This document shows, one piece after another, positions 31,235-39,927 of a DNA stretch of 64,000 nucleotides. Within the stretch, counting starts at the first letter, position 1. Each line of letters opens with the position of its first letter. The stretch comes from Pigmentiphaga sp. H8. GTDB taxonomy: Bacteria > Pseudomonadota > Gammaproteobacteria > Burkholderiales > Burkholderiaceae_B. The position numbers and the translations under genes are program-made. The stretch is from assembly GCF_003854895.1 (NCBI RefSeq), contig NZ_CP033966.1, positions 1,054,001 through 1,118,000 of the forward strand. The letters run 5' to 3'. The notes beneath the pieces were generated by a model that did not search any database, was not told the origin of the DNA, and saw only the letters and a program-made list of their open reading frames with translations.

Positions 31235-32902
31235 ATGAGTGGAACATCCGAGGCGCGCAGCGGCGGCCGGATCCTGGTGGACGCGCTGAGGACGCACGGC
31301 GTGGATACCGCCTTCTGCGTCCCGGGCGAAAGCTTCCTGGCCGTGCTGGACGCGCTGTACGAGGCGCGCGACGCGATCCGGCTGGTGGTATGCCGCCAGG
31401 AGGGCGGGGCGGCGCACATGGCCGAAGCCTATGGCAAGCTGACCGGTGAACCCGGGATCTGCTTCGTGACGCGCGGGCCTGGCGCGACCAATGCCAGCAT
31501 CGGCATTCATACCGCGCGGCAGGATTCGACGCCGCTGATCGTGTTCGTCGGCCAGGTGGCGCGCGGCGACATGGGACGCGAGGCCTGGCAGGAAATCGAC
31601 TTTCGCCACATGTTCGGCACCCAGGCCAAGTGGGTGGACCAGATCGACGATGCGCGCCGCATTCCCGAGTACGTCAGCCGTGCCTTCCATGTGGCGACCT
31701 CGGGCCGCCCCGGCCCGGTGGTGCTGGCGCTGCCAGAGGACATGCTGGCGGAAATGGCGGTGGCGGACGACGCCCCGCGCTACCGGCACATCGCGCAGGC
31801 GCCGGCGGCGCGGGACATGGCGGATCTGGCGGCCCTGCTGGCCGAGGCCCGCCGGCCCCTGATGCTGCTGGGCGGTGGGGGCTGGTCGCGTGCCGCCTGC
31901 GAGGACATCGAGCGCTTCGCGCGCGCCTTCGACCTGCCGGTGGCCTGCACCTTCCGGCGGCAGGATCTGTTCGACAACCGCAACGATCTTTATGTGGGCG
32001 AGGCGGGCCTGGGCATGGACCCGCGCCTGGCCGCCCGCATCGGGCAAGCCGACCTGATCGTCGCGGTCGGGCCCCGCCTGGGCGAGACGTCCACCAACGG
32101 CTACGCGCTGCTGGACGTCCCCCGGCCACGCCAGAAGCTGGCGCACGTCCACCTGGACGCGGGCGAACTGGGGCGCGTCTACAGCGCCGACGTCGCCATC
32201 AACGCCGACATGGCGTCCTTCGCCGCGGCGGCCGTGCAATTGGCGCCTGCCGCACCGCCCGCCTGGGCCGACTGGACCGCGCAGGCCCGCGCGGACTATC
32301 TCGACAACCTGCGGCACGCGCCCATGCCCGGCCCCGTGGACCTGGGCGAGGTCATGGCCCACGTGCGCGACGTGCTGCCGCCCGAGTCCATCATCACCAA
32401 TGGGGCCGGCAACTACACGCTATGGGTGCAGCGCTTCTACCAGTACCGCGGCTGGCGCACGCAGCTCGCGCCCACCAGCGGGACCATGGGCTACGGCGTG
32501 CCGGCGGCCATCGCCGCCAAGCTCGTCCATCCCGACCGGCCCGCCGTCTGCTTCGCGGGGGATGGCTGCTTCCTGATGAATTCGCAGGAAATGGCGACGG
32601 CGGTCCAGTACGGCGCGAATGCCGTGTTCATCGTGGTGGACAACGGGATGTACGGCAGCATACGCATGCACCAGGAGCGGCACTATCCGGGCCGGGTGCA
32701 TGGCACCGACCTGCGCAATCCCGATTTCGTCGCGCTGGCGGCGGCCTATGGGCTGCACGCCGAGCAGGTCCTGGCGACCGCCGATTTCCCCGCCGCGTTC
32801 GCCCGGGCGCTGGAGGCGGGCCGGCCGGCCCTGCTGGCGCTGAAGACCGACCCCGACGTGATCTCGCCGCGGGCGACGATCACCAAGTTGCGGCAAGGGT
32901 GA
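31235..32902 (+). CDS. Thiamin-diphosphate-dependent enzyme (acetolactate synthase / benzoylformate decarboxylase superfamily)
   Basis: This 555-residue three-domain ThDP enzyme has the cofactor-activating E56 (VVCRQEGGAAHMAEAY), the central domain from about residue 195 and the C-terminal ThDP/Mg motif GDGCFLMNSQEMATAVQYG...VVDNGMYGSI. The segment after the glutamate reads CFVTRGPGATNASIG, as in acetolactate synthases; the histidine typical of benzoylformate decarboxylase at this place is absent. It closes the seven-gene operon. Decarboxylation of the 2-oxo acid from the FMN enzyme is the contextual guess, but a carboligation or acyl-transfer role remains possible. Confidence 0.88.
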   Translation: MSGTSEARSGGRILVDALRTHGVDTAFCVPGESFLAVLDALYEARDAIRLVVCRQEGGAAHMAEAYGKLTGEPGICFVTRGPGATNASIGIHTARQDSTPLIVFVGQVARGDMGREAWQEIDFRHMFGTQAKWVDQIDDARRIPEYVSRAFHVATSGRPGPVVLALPEDMLAEMAVADDAPRYRHIAQAPAARDMADLAALLAEARRPLMLLGGGGWSRAACEDIERFARAFDLPVACTFRRQDLFDNRNDLYVGEAGLGMDPRLAARIGQADLIVAVGPRLGETSTNGYALLDVPRPRQKLAHVHLDAGELGRVYSADVAINADMASFAAAAVQLAPAAPPAWADWTAQARADYLDNLRHAPMPGPVDLGEVMAHVRDVLPPESIITNGAGNYTLWVQRFYQYRGWRTQLAPTSGTMGYGVPAAIAAKLVHPDRPAVCFAGDGCFLMNSQEMATAVQYGANAVFIVVDNGMYGSIRMHQERHYPGRVHGTDLRNPDFVALAAAYGLHAEQVLATADFPAAFARALEAGRPALLALKTDPDVISPRATITKLRQG

Positions 32903-32920
32903 CGGGGCAGCGGCGCGGTC

Positions 32921-33706
32921 TTACGACTGAATCAGCCCCGTCGTCGGCGAACTGGGCGATCCGCTGTACAGTTTCTTGGGCATGCGGCCCGCCAGGAAGG
33001 CCTCGCGCCCGGCTTCCACGCCTTTCTTCATCGCGCTGGCCATCAGGATGGGATCCTTGGCCGCGGCGATGGCGGTGTTCATCAGCACGCCGTCGCAGCC
33101 CAGCTCCATGGCGATCGCCGCATCTGAGGCCGTGCCCACGCCCGCGTCCACGATGATGGGCACGTTGGCCTGGTCGATGATCAGCCGCAGGTTCCACGGA
33201 TTCAGGATGCCCATGCCCGAGCCGATCAGCGAGGCCAGCGGCATGACCGCGATGCAGCCGATCTCTTCCAGCATGCGCGCCTGGATGGGATCGTCGGTGC
33301 AATACACCATCACCTTGAAACCGTCCTTGACCAGCGTTTCCGCGGCCTTCAGGGTTTCAGGCATGTTCGGGAACAGCGTGTGCGAATCGCCCAGCACTTC
33401 CAGCTTGACCAGGTCATGCCCATCCAGCAGTTCGCGCGCCAGCCGCAGCGTGCGCACGGCGTCATCGGCGGTGTAGCAGCCGGCGGTATTGGGCAGGATG
33501 GTGTATTCGCTGGGCGGCAGGTAATCCAGCAGGCTGGGCTCGCCCGCGTTCTGGCCGATGTTGGTGCGGCGGATGGCCACGGTGACGATATTGGCGCCGC
33601 TGGCGTCGATGGCCGCCTTGGTCTCGTCGAAATCCTTGTACTTGCCGGTGCCCACCAACAGGCGGGAGGAGTAGGTCTTGCCGGCAAGAGTGAATGTGTC
33701 TGTCAT
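32921..33706 (-). CDS. thiG: Thiazole synthase
   Basis: This 261-residue TIM-barrel enzyme makes the thiazole phosphate of thiamin from deoxyxylulose phosphate, ThiS-thiocarboxylate and a glycine-derived imine. The N terminus FTLAGKTYSSRLLVGTGKYKDF and the segments VAIRRTN, LPNTAGCYTADDAVRTLRLARE, LVKLEVLGD (Schiff-base lysine region) and PIIVDAGVGTASDAA are diagnostic. The usual companions thiS and thiO are not adjacent. Instead, a 231-nt foldback element lies between thiG and thiC, both transcribed leftward. It may share the riboswitch-controlled transcript of thiC. It ends 18 bases from the convergent ThDP enzyme gene. Confidence 0.95.
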   Translation of the reverse strand: MTDTFTLAGKTYSSRLLVGTGKYKDFDETKAAIDASGANIVTVAIRRTNIGQNAGEPSLLDYLPPSEYTILPNTAGCYTADDAVRTLRLARELLDGHDLVKLEVLGDSHTLFPNMPETLKAAETLVKDGFKVMVYCTDDPIQARMLEEIGCIAVMPLASLIGSGMGILNPWNLRLIIDQANVPIIVDAGVGTASDAAIAMELGCDGVLMNTAIAAAKDPILMASAMKKGVEAGREAFLAGRMPKKLYSGSPSSPTTGLIQS

Positions 33707-33767
33707 GGTTGGATCCTGAAATCTCTATCGATCATGCCCCGGCCACAGCCGTGGCATTACGTTGCTT

Positions 33768-33998
33768 CAACCGGCTTGGCCCGGCAGGCGGCGCAGCGGC
33801 ATTGGGCCGGCCGCGATTCGGGCGGGATTCGGGGAAGCAAGGGCGAAACTGTTTGAGCGCGGCAGTAGGGACAGTCCGGGGGACTGTCCCCGCGCGAGTT
33901 TTTCGCCCGCCCCGAATCCCGCCCGAATCGCGGGAAGTCCCGGCGTAGCCGGGACCCGGACCTCTGCCGCTGCGCCGCCTGCCGGGCCAAGCCGGTTG
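33768..33998. repeat. Large MITE-like foldback element between thiC and thiG
   Basis: The outer arms, 34 bases each (33768-33801 and 33965-33998), are perfect reverse complements. A second pair of 24 bases (33811-33834 and 33910-33933) is also perfect. The centre is GGGACAGTCC-ggg-GGACTGTCCC (33868-33890). On the right side there is an extra 8-bp hairpin, GTCCCGGC/GCCGGGAC (33937-33955). Almost the whole 231 bases can fold back on itself. No coding potential or transposase is seen. The rest of the 334-base gap, 33707-33767 and 33999-34040, shows nothing else. The element may be mobilised in trans or serve as an RNA structure in the thi transcript. Confidence 0.8.
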
Positions 33999-34040
33999 CG
34001 TCAGCAAGAAACGCTCTCAATGCAGTGTACCCAAGGCGGT

Positions 34041-35954
<1,914 letters not shown>

Positions 35955-36010
35955 GGGAGCTCCAAGAAAAGGTTTCCGGAGCCGAACGAAGGAAGGAATT
36001 TTCCGGGTGA

Positions 36011-36041
36011 CCCCCGGTGATGTCCGTGAGCGGACAGGGGG
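36011..36041 (-). promoter_or_regulatory. Expression-platform hairpin of the thiC leader
   Basis: TGTCCG (36021-36026) pairs with CGGACA (36031-36036). Outside it, CCCCC (36011-36015) pairs with GGGGG (36037-36041), leaving a five-base bulge. It lies between the riboswitch aptamer and the thiC start codon, 57-87 bases upstream of the ATG. This is where a structure coupled to the aptamer would act. Whether it works by termination or translation cannot be told; there is no U-run after it. Confidence 0.5.
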
Positions 36042-36089
36042 AACGGCTGTGGGGCCGCATGCCGGGAACGCGAGGTTCCGCCGGAAAAC

Positions 36090-36172
36090 GCTCCCTGCAT
36101 CGGCATTATCCGTACAGGTGCTGAGGGTGTCATCTCAACCCACGCCGAACCGGCGATGAGTACCCCTGCGTC
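36090..36172 (-). promoter_or_regulatory. TPP riboswitch (THI element)
   Basis: Read on the minus strand, the leader contains the THI-box landmarks in order: GGGGTACTC, GGGTTGAGATGACACCC (the TGAGA sensor loop with flanking GGGT/ACCC stem), then CACCTG, and GGATAATGCCGATGCAGGGA. These are the conserved pyrimidine- and pyrophosphate-sensor arms of the TPP aptamer. It lies about 135 bases upstream of thiC and just downstream of a strong promoter. It should down-regulate thiC, and possibly thiG, when TPP is bound. Confidence 0.94.
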
Positions 36173-36181
36173 ACGGGCGTA

Positions 36182-36210
36182 AGTATAGGCTGGCGGCGGC
36201 CAATGTCCAA
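36182..36210 (-). promoter_or_regulatory. thiC promoter
   Basis: On the minus strand there is a -35 TTGGAC (36210-36205), a 17-base spacer and a -10 TATACT (36187-36182). Each hexamer matches the sigma-70 consensus at most positions. The predicted start of transcription is close to 36175, immediately before the TPP aptamer, as expected for a riboswitch leader. Confidence 0.78.
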
Positions 36211-36244
36211 CGCGCATCGCTTGCGCGTTGCAGCATGAGGCGCG

Positions 36245-36970
36245 TCAGGATCGCAGGCCCGGCCTGGCCGATTCGGCCAGCAAGCGTTCCTGCACGCGCT
36301 GGGCGGTTTCCATGACGTGCTTGCGCATGAGGCGCGCGGCTTCGTCGGCTTGCAGGGACACCGCCGCCTGGAACAGTTTTTCGTGTTCGTTCTCGCGGCC
36401 CTTGCGGTACTCGGCTGTGATGCGGGAGTAGCGGCGGTAGTAGGTGGAGGCCTCGAACATCTGGTTGCAGTAGTCGATCATCCAGCGCGACCGGCAGCCG
36501 GCGATGAGCGCGGTGTGGAAATCCCGATGCGCGGCTTCCCATTCGGGATTCTCGCGGGGGCCGGCCGCGCCTTCCAGGTAGCGGTCCAGCCGCGTCAGGC
36601 GGTGATACGCCTGGACCAGTCCCTGCACCCAGGTCTGGTCCGCGTAGTCGATGGAGGCCCGCAGCGCGATGTCGTTGAGCCAGGCCCGGGTGCGCGAGAG
36701 CTCTTCCAGATGCGCGCCGCCGAAGTTGGGTACCGCGAAGCCGCGCCGGTCGTGCTGGACCACCAGGCCTTCGCGTGACAGGCGCGTCAGCGCTTCCCGC
36801 AGCGGAGCGAGGCCGACCTCGTAGCGCTGGCTCAACTGGCGGGTGCCCAGCTTCTGGCCGGGAGCGTAGTGGGCATCGACGATGTCGCGCCGCAGACGCT
36901 CGTAGGTCTGGGAGGCCAGGGTGGCGGGCACGGCGCGGCCGGCGGGAAGGGAGTCGTTGGATTCCAGCAT
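36245..36970 (-). CDS. GntR-family (FCD subfamily) transcriptional regulator
   Basis: This 241-residue FCD-type regulator has a winged helix at residues about 18-85 (TYERLRRDIVDAHYAPGQKLGTRQLSQRYEVGLAPLREALTRLSREGLV). The all-helical FCD domain follows, with RAWLNDIALRASI, AHRDFHTALIAGC and the ENEHEKLFQAAV segment whose histidines and acids usually bind a metal. It is divergent from the Bug/deacetylase/SDR operon. The gap has TTTATCGATAAA palindromes beside both genes, so repression of itself and the operon is likely. The effector is unknown. Confidence 0.91.
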   Translation of the reverse strand: MLESNDSLPAGRAVPATLASQTYERLRRDIVDAHYAPGQKLGTRQLSQRYEVGLAPLREALTRLSREGLVVQHDRRGFAVPNFGGAHLEELSRTRAWLNDIALRASIDYADQTWVQGLVQAYHRLTRLDRYLEGAAGPRENPEWEAAHRDFHTALIAGCRSRWMIDYCNQMFEASTYYRRYSRITAEYRKGRENEHEKLFQAAVSLQADEAARLMRKHVMETAQRVQERLLAESARPGLRS

Positions 36971-36981
36971 GATGGTCGGAT

Positions 36982-36993
36982 TTTATCGATAAA
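36982..36993. promoter_or_regulatory. GntR operator TTTATCGATAAA near the regulator gene
   Basis: This is a perfect 12-base palindrome 12 bases upstream of the GntR start codon. It is identical in core to the site at 37092-37107. A degenerate copy, TGATCGATAAAA, lies between them at 37065-37076. The position suits autorepression. Confidence 0.62.
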
Positions 36994-37091
36994 TCATACA
37001 CAGGCCGGGACGCGTGCTGGGGCGAAGCATGTACGGGTTTCTCCGTGGTTTTGCTTTTCTTCGGTGATCGATAAAAATAAAAAAGAAATAT

Positions 37092-37107
37092 TTTTTATCG
37101 ATAAAAA
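37092..37107. promoter_or_regulatory. GntR operator TTTTTATCGATAAAAA before the Bug operon
   Basis: This perfect 16-base palindrome ends 9 bases before the Bug start codon and abuts its AGGAGAG ribosome site. Binding here would block transcription or overlap the translation start. Its core is the same as that of the site at 36982-36993. Confidence 0.65.
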
Positions 37108-37116
37108 GGAGAGGCT

Positions 37117-38088
37117 ATGAAAACGATCCGATGGTGGGGGCTGGCGGTGATGGTGGCGCTGGGCCCGCTCGCGCACGGGCAGGCGCCCTATCCGTCGCAT
37201 CCGATCCGGCTGGTCGTCCCGTTCGGGGCGGGCGGGACGCCCGACACCGTGGCCCGCCAACTGGCCGCCGAGATGGACAGGCGGCTGAAGACCCGCGTGG
37301 TGGTGGACAACAAGCCCGGCGCCAACGGCGTCATCGGGGCGGCCGACGTGGCCAAGGCCGCGCCCGACGGCTATACCCTGCTGCACGTGACGACCTCGTT
37401 CGTCATCAATCCCCATGTCTACAAGAAGCTGCCCTACGACATCGGCAAGGATTTCGTGCCGGTGGCGAACGTGGCGACGGGCACGGGCTACCTGCTGATG
37501 GTCAATCCCGCGCTGCCGGTGCGCACGGTGGCGGAGCTGGTGGCCTATGGCCGCAAGGCCGCCAAGCCGATCACGTATTCGTCGCCGGGCATAGGGAACA
37601 CCCTGCACCTGGCGGGCGAGCTGTTCGCCGCGCGGGCCGGCATGAGCATGCTGCACGTGCCGTACAAGAGCGCATCGCAGGCGCTGAACGCGGTGGCCGC
37701 GGGCGACGTGGACCTCATGTTCATTCCGCCGACGATCGCGCTGCCCTATGTCCAGTCGGGCAAGGTGCGCCCGCTGGGCTTCACCGGCGAGCGGCGCACG
37801 CCCGAGTATCCGGATGCACCGACCATGGCGCAGGCGGGCATCGCAGACTTCGTGCTGCCGGCTTCCTGGCAGGGCCTGTTCGCGCCGGCCGGCACGCCGC
37901 AGGCGGCGATCGACACGATAGCCGCCACGGTACGCGACATCGTCGCCCAGCCGGCGTTTGCCAAGATGCTGCGGGACGGCGGCTATGAACCCGACCCGCG
38001 CACCGGCCAGGCATTCGCCGAACTGGTGCGCGCCGATTCCGTCCGCTATGCGGAAGCCGTCAAGCGCGCCGGCATCGAAGCCCAATGA
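37117..38088 (+). CDS. Bug-family periplasmic solute receptor
   Basis: This 323-residue exported receptor has a short signal peptide ending near AHGQA (residue 22). Core segments are YPSHPIRLVVPFGAGGTPD, VVVDNKPGANG, PDGYTLLHV, YKKLPYDIGKDF, VPYKSAS and LPYVQSGKVRPLGF. It is the first gene of an operon with a polysaccharide-deacetylase-like protein and an SDR-fold protein. The start has AGGAGAG just upstream, overlapped by the operator palindrome. The ligand may be an amide or ureide if the deacetylase-like enzyme acts on it (inference). Confidence 0.93.
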   Translation: MKTIRWWGLAVMVALGPLAHGQAPYPSHPIRLVVPFGAGGTPDTVARQLAAEMDRRLKTRVVVDNKPGANGVIGAADVAKAAPDGYTLLHVTTSFVINPHVYKKLPYDIGKDFVPVANVATGTGYLLMVNPALPVRTVAELVAYGRKAAKPITYSSPGIGNTLHLAGELFAARAGMSMLHVPYKSASQALNAVAAGDVDLMFIPPTIALPYVQSGKVRPLGFTGERRTPEYPDAPTMAQAGIADFVLPASWQGLFAPAGTPQAAIDTIAATVRDIVAQPAFAKMLRDGGYEPDPRTGQAFAELVRADSVRYAEAVKRAGIEAQ

Positions 38089-38119
38089 TCCGATGACCAT
38101 GACCGAACGAGGAGCCAAC

Positions 38120-39022
38120 ATGGATGTATTGAACCTGCACGCCGGCGCGACCGAGATCCACCCGCCCGCCGGCTTCCTGCTGCCCGGCGGCAAGCGCATC
38201 GGCGTGGTGTTCCGCATGGCCTACGAGTGGTGGTCGGACGGGGCGTGGCCCGGCATCGGTCCCATGGGCAATCCGCTCAAGGGCGGCATTCCCGACCTGA
38301 ACGCGGTCGGCTGGGCCGAGTACGGCCATCGGCGCGGCGTGCACCGCGTGCTCGAGGCGCTGGCCCGCAACGGCGTCAGCGCCTCGATCCTGGTGAGCGG
38401 CATCATGGCCGAACGCTATCCGGAAGAGGTCAAGGGCATCGCCCAGGCCGGCCACGACATCGTCGCGCATTCGTACGCGATGGACGTGATCCCCGCTTAT
38501 CTGGACGAGGCGCAGGAGCGCGACAACATCCGCCGCACGACCGATCTGATCGCGGCGGCGACGGGCCGGATGCCGCCGGGATGGATCAGCCCGCGCGGCA
38601 CGCCCAGCCATCGCACGGCGCGCCTGTTGGCCCAGGCCGGCTATCTCTGGCATGGCGACACGCTGAACGACGACATGCCCTATCTGGTCGACTTCGGCGA
38701 CCACGCGATCGTGGCCGTGCCCGGCACCATGGAGGTGAACGACCTGCCGCTGGTGATGCGTCACGGCCAGCCGCCCAGCGCCATGGTGGACATCTTCGAG
38801 GACTGGCTCGACTACGTTCGCAAGTGGGAGCGCACCCCGCAGAAGATCGATCCCACGGTGCATGCCCACGTATGCGGACGCCCGGCGGGAATGGCGGCGT
38901 TTCAGCGGCTGCTGGAGATCGCCACGGCGGCGGACGACGTCTGGATAGGCACGCGCGCCGAGCTTGCGCGGCATCTGATGCAGTCCATCGGCCGGCCGGT
39001 GCCGGCCCATCAACAGGCCTAG
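38120..39022 (+). CDS. Polysaccharide-deacetylase-family hydrolase (PuuE-like)
   Basis: This 300-residue NodB-homology hydrolase belongs to the cytoplasmic group that includes allantoinase PuuE. It shows ILVSGIMAERYPEEVKGIAQAGHDIVAHSYAMD (the H-x-x-D/N region of the fold), RRTTDLIAAATGRMPPGWISPRG and a late HVCGRPAG motif with a histidine. There is no signal peptide, so it acts on a small imported molecule, not the wall. The start at 38120 was chosen over two upstream ATGs because AGGAG sits six bases before it. It lies 31 bases after the Bug gene. The substrate is likely a small amide or cyclic ureide. Confidence 0.82.
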   Translation: MDVLNLHAGATEIHPPAGFLLPGGKRIGVVFRMAYEWWSDGAWPGIGPMGNPLKGGIPDLNAVGWAEYGHRRGVHRVLEALARNGVSASILVSGIMAERYPEEVKGIAQAGHDIVAHSYAMDVIPAYLDEAQERDNIRRTTDLIAAATGRMPPGWISPRGTPSHRTARLLAQAGYLWHGDTLNDDMPYLVDFGDHAIVAVPGTMEVNDLPLVMRHGQPPSAMVDIFEDWLDYVRKWERTPQKIDPTVHAHVCGRPAGMAAFQRLLEIATAADDVWIGTRAELARHLMQSIGRPVPAHQQA

Positions 39023-39034
39023 GCGGGGAGACTC

Positions 39035-39814
39035 ATGGATCTGCAGATTCGCGGCCGCAAGGCCATCGTGTGCGCGTCCACCCGCGGGCTGGGACGGGCC
39101 TGCGCCACCTCGCTGGCACGCGAGGGCGTGCATGTCGTGATCAACGGGCGCTCGCCGGACACGGCCGCCGCGGCCGCCCGGGAACTGGCCGCCGAGACCG
39201 GCGGCGTCGTGCGCGCGGTCGCGGCGGACATCAATACCGACGCGGGCCGCGCGGCGCTGGTGTCGGCGTGCCCGGACGCCGACATCCTGGTGACGAACAA
39301 CGAGGGGCCGGCGCCCGGGCGCTTCGTCGATTGGGAACGCGAAGACTACCTGCGGGCGATCGAGGCCAACATGCTGGCGCCCGCCCTGTTGATACGGGCG
39401 GTGTTGCCCGGCATGCGGGCCAGGGGGTTCGGCCGCATCGTCAACATCACCTCCGCCATGGTGAAGTCGCCCAGCCCGGCCATGGGCTTGTCGACGTCCG
39501 CGCGCACCGGCCTGACGGCGCTGTGCAAGGCCATCTCGCGCGAAGTGGTCGCCGACAACGTCACCATCAACAACCTGCTGCCCGAGCGCTTCGACACCGA
39601 CCGCCAGCGCTTCATGGCCGAGCGCATGGTGCGCGAGCAAGGCCTGAGCTATGAGGACGCGAGGCAGCGCATCGTCGATACCATCGCGGCCGGCAGGTTG
39701 GGGCAGCCGCGGGAGTTCGGCGATGCCTGCGCCTTCCTGTGCAGCGCGCAGGCGGGCTATCTGTCGGGGCAGAACCTGCAACTGGATGGAGGATCGTATC
39801 GCGGCGTGTTCTGA
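39035..39814 (+). CDS. SDR-fold oxidoreductase-like protein lacking the catalytic Tyr and Lys
   Basis: This 259-residue Rossmann protein has a slightly changed nucleotide motif, ASTRGLG (A14-G20), and NNEG where the family has NNAG. The catalytic serine S140 is present (VNITSAM). At the positions expected for Tyr (S140+13) and Lys (Tyr+4) the sequence has S153 and R157, within GLSTSARTGL. Known subgroups of ketoacyl-reductase-like SDRs also lack a perfect tetrad. It lies 12 bases after the deacetylase gene, in the Bug operon. It may bind a nucleotide without classic dehydrogenase chemistry, or use a different acid/base. Confidence 0.85.
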   Translation: MDLQIRGRKAIVCASTRGLGRACATSLAREGVHVVINGRSPDTAAAAARELAAETGGVVRAVAADINTDAGRAALVSACPDADILVTNNEGPAPGRFVDWEREDYLRAIEANMLAPALLIRAVLPGMRARGFGRIVNITSAMVKSPSPAMGLSTSARTGLTALCKAISREVVADNVTINNLLPERFDTDRQRFMAERMVREQGLSYEDARQRIVDTIAAGRLGQPREFGDACAFLCSAQAGYLSGQNLQLDGGSYRGVF

Positions 39815-39927
39815 CCAGGGCCGCCAGCAGGGGCCGCCCGGTTTTCTTCACTGGATCCTGTGATGCGCCGGGCGCTGCGATTTTCGAGAATGCCGACATT
39901 GCCTATTCATTCAGTAAGGAGTCGAGC

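Noticed and set aside
31235..32902. Firm naming of the ThDP enzyme as benzoylformate decarboxylase
   Set aside because: Context fits, but the diagnostic histidine loop is replaced by an acetolactate-synthase-like loop, so only superfamily assignment is supported.
33768..33998. Insertion sequence or attachment site with 34-bp terminal repeats
   Set aside because: No transposase, integrase, target duplication or residual coding sequence is present; only a foldback element is supported.
39815..39927. Terminator after the SDR gene
   Set aside because: The gap has GC-rich direct repeats but no stable stem followed by a T-run.
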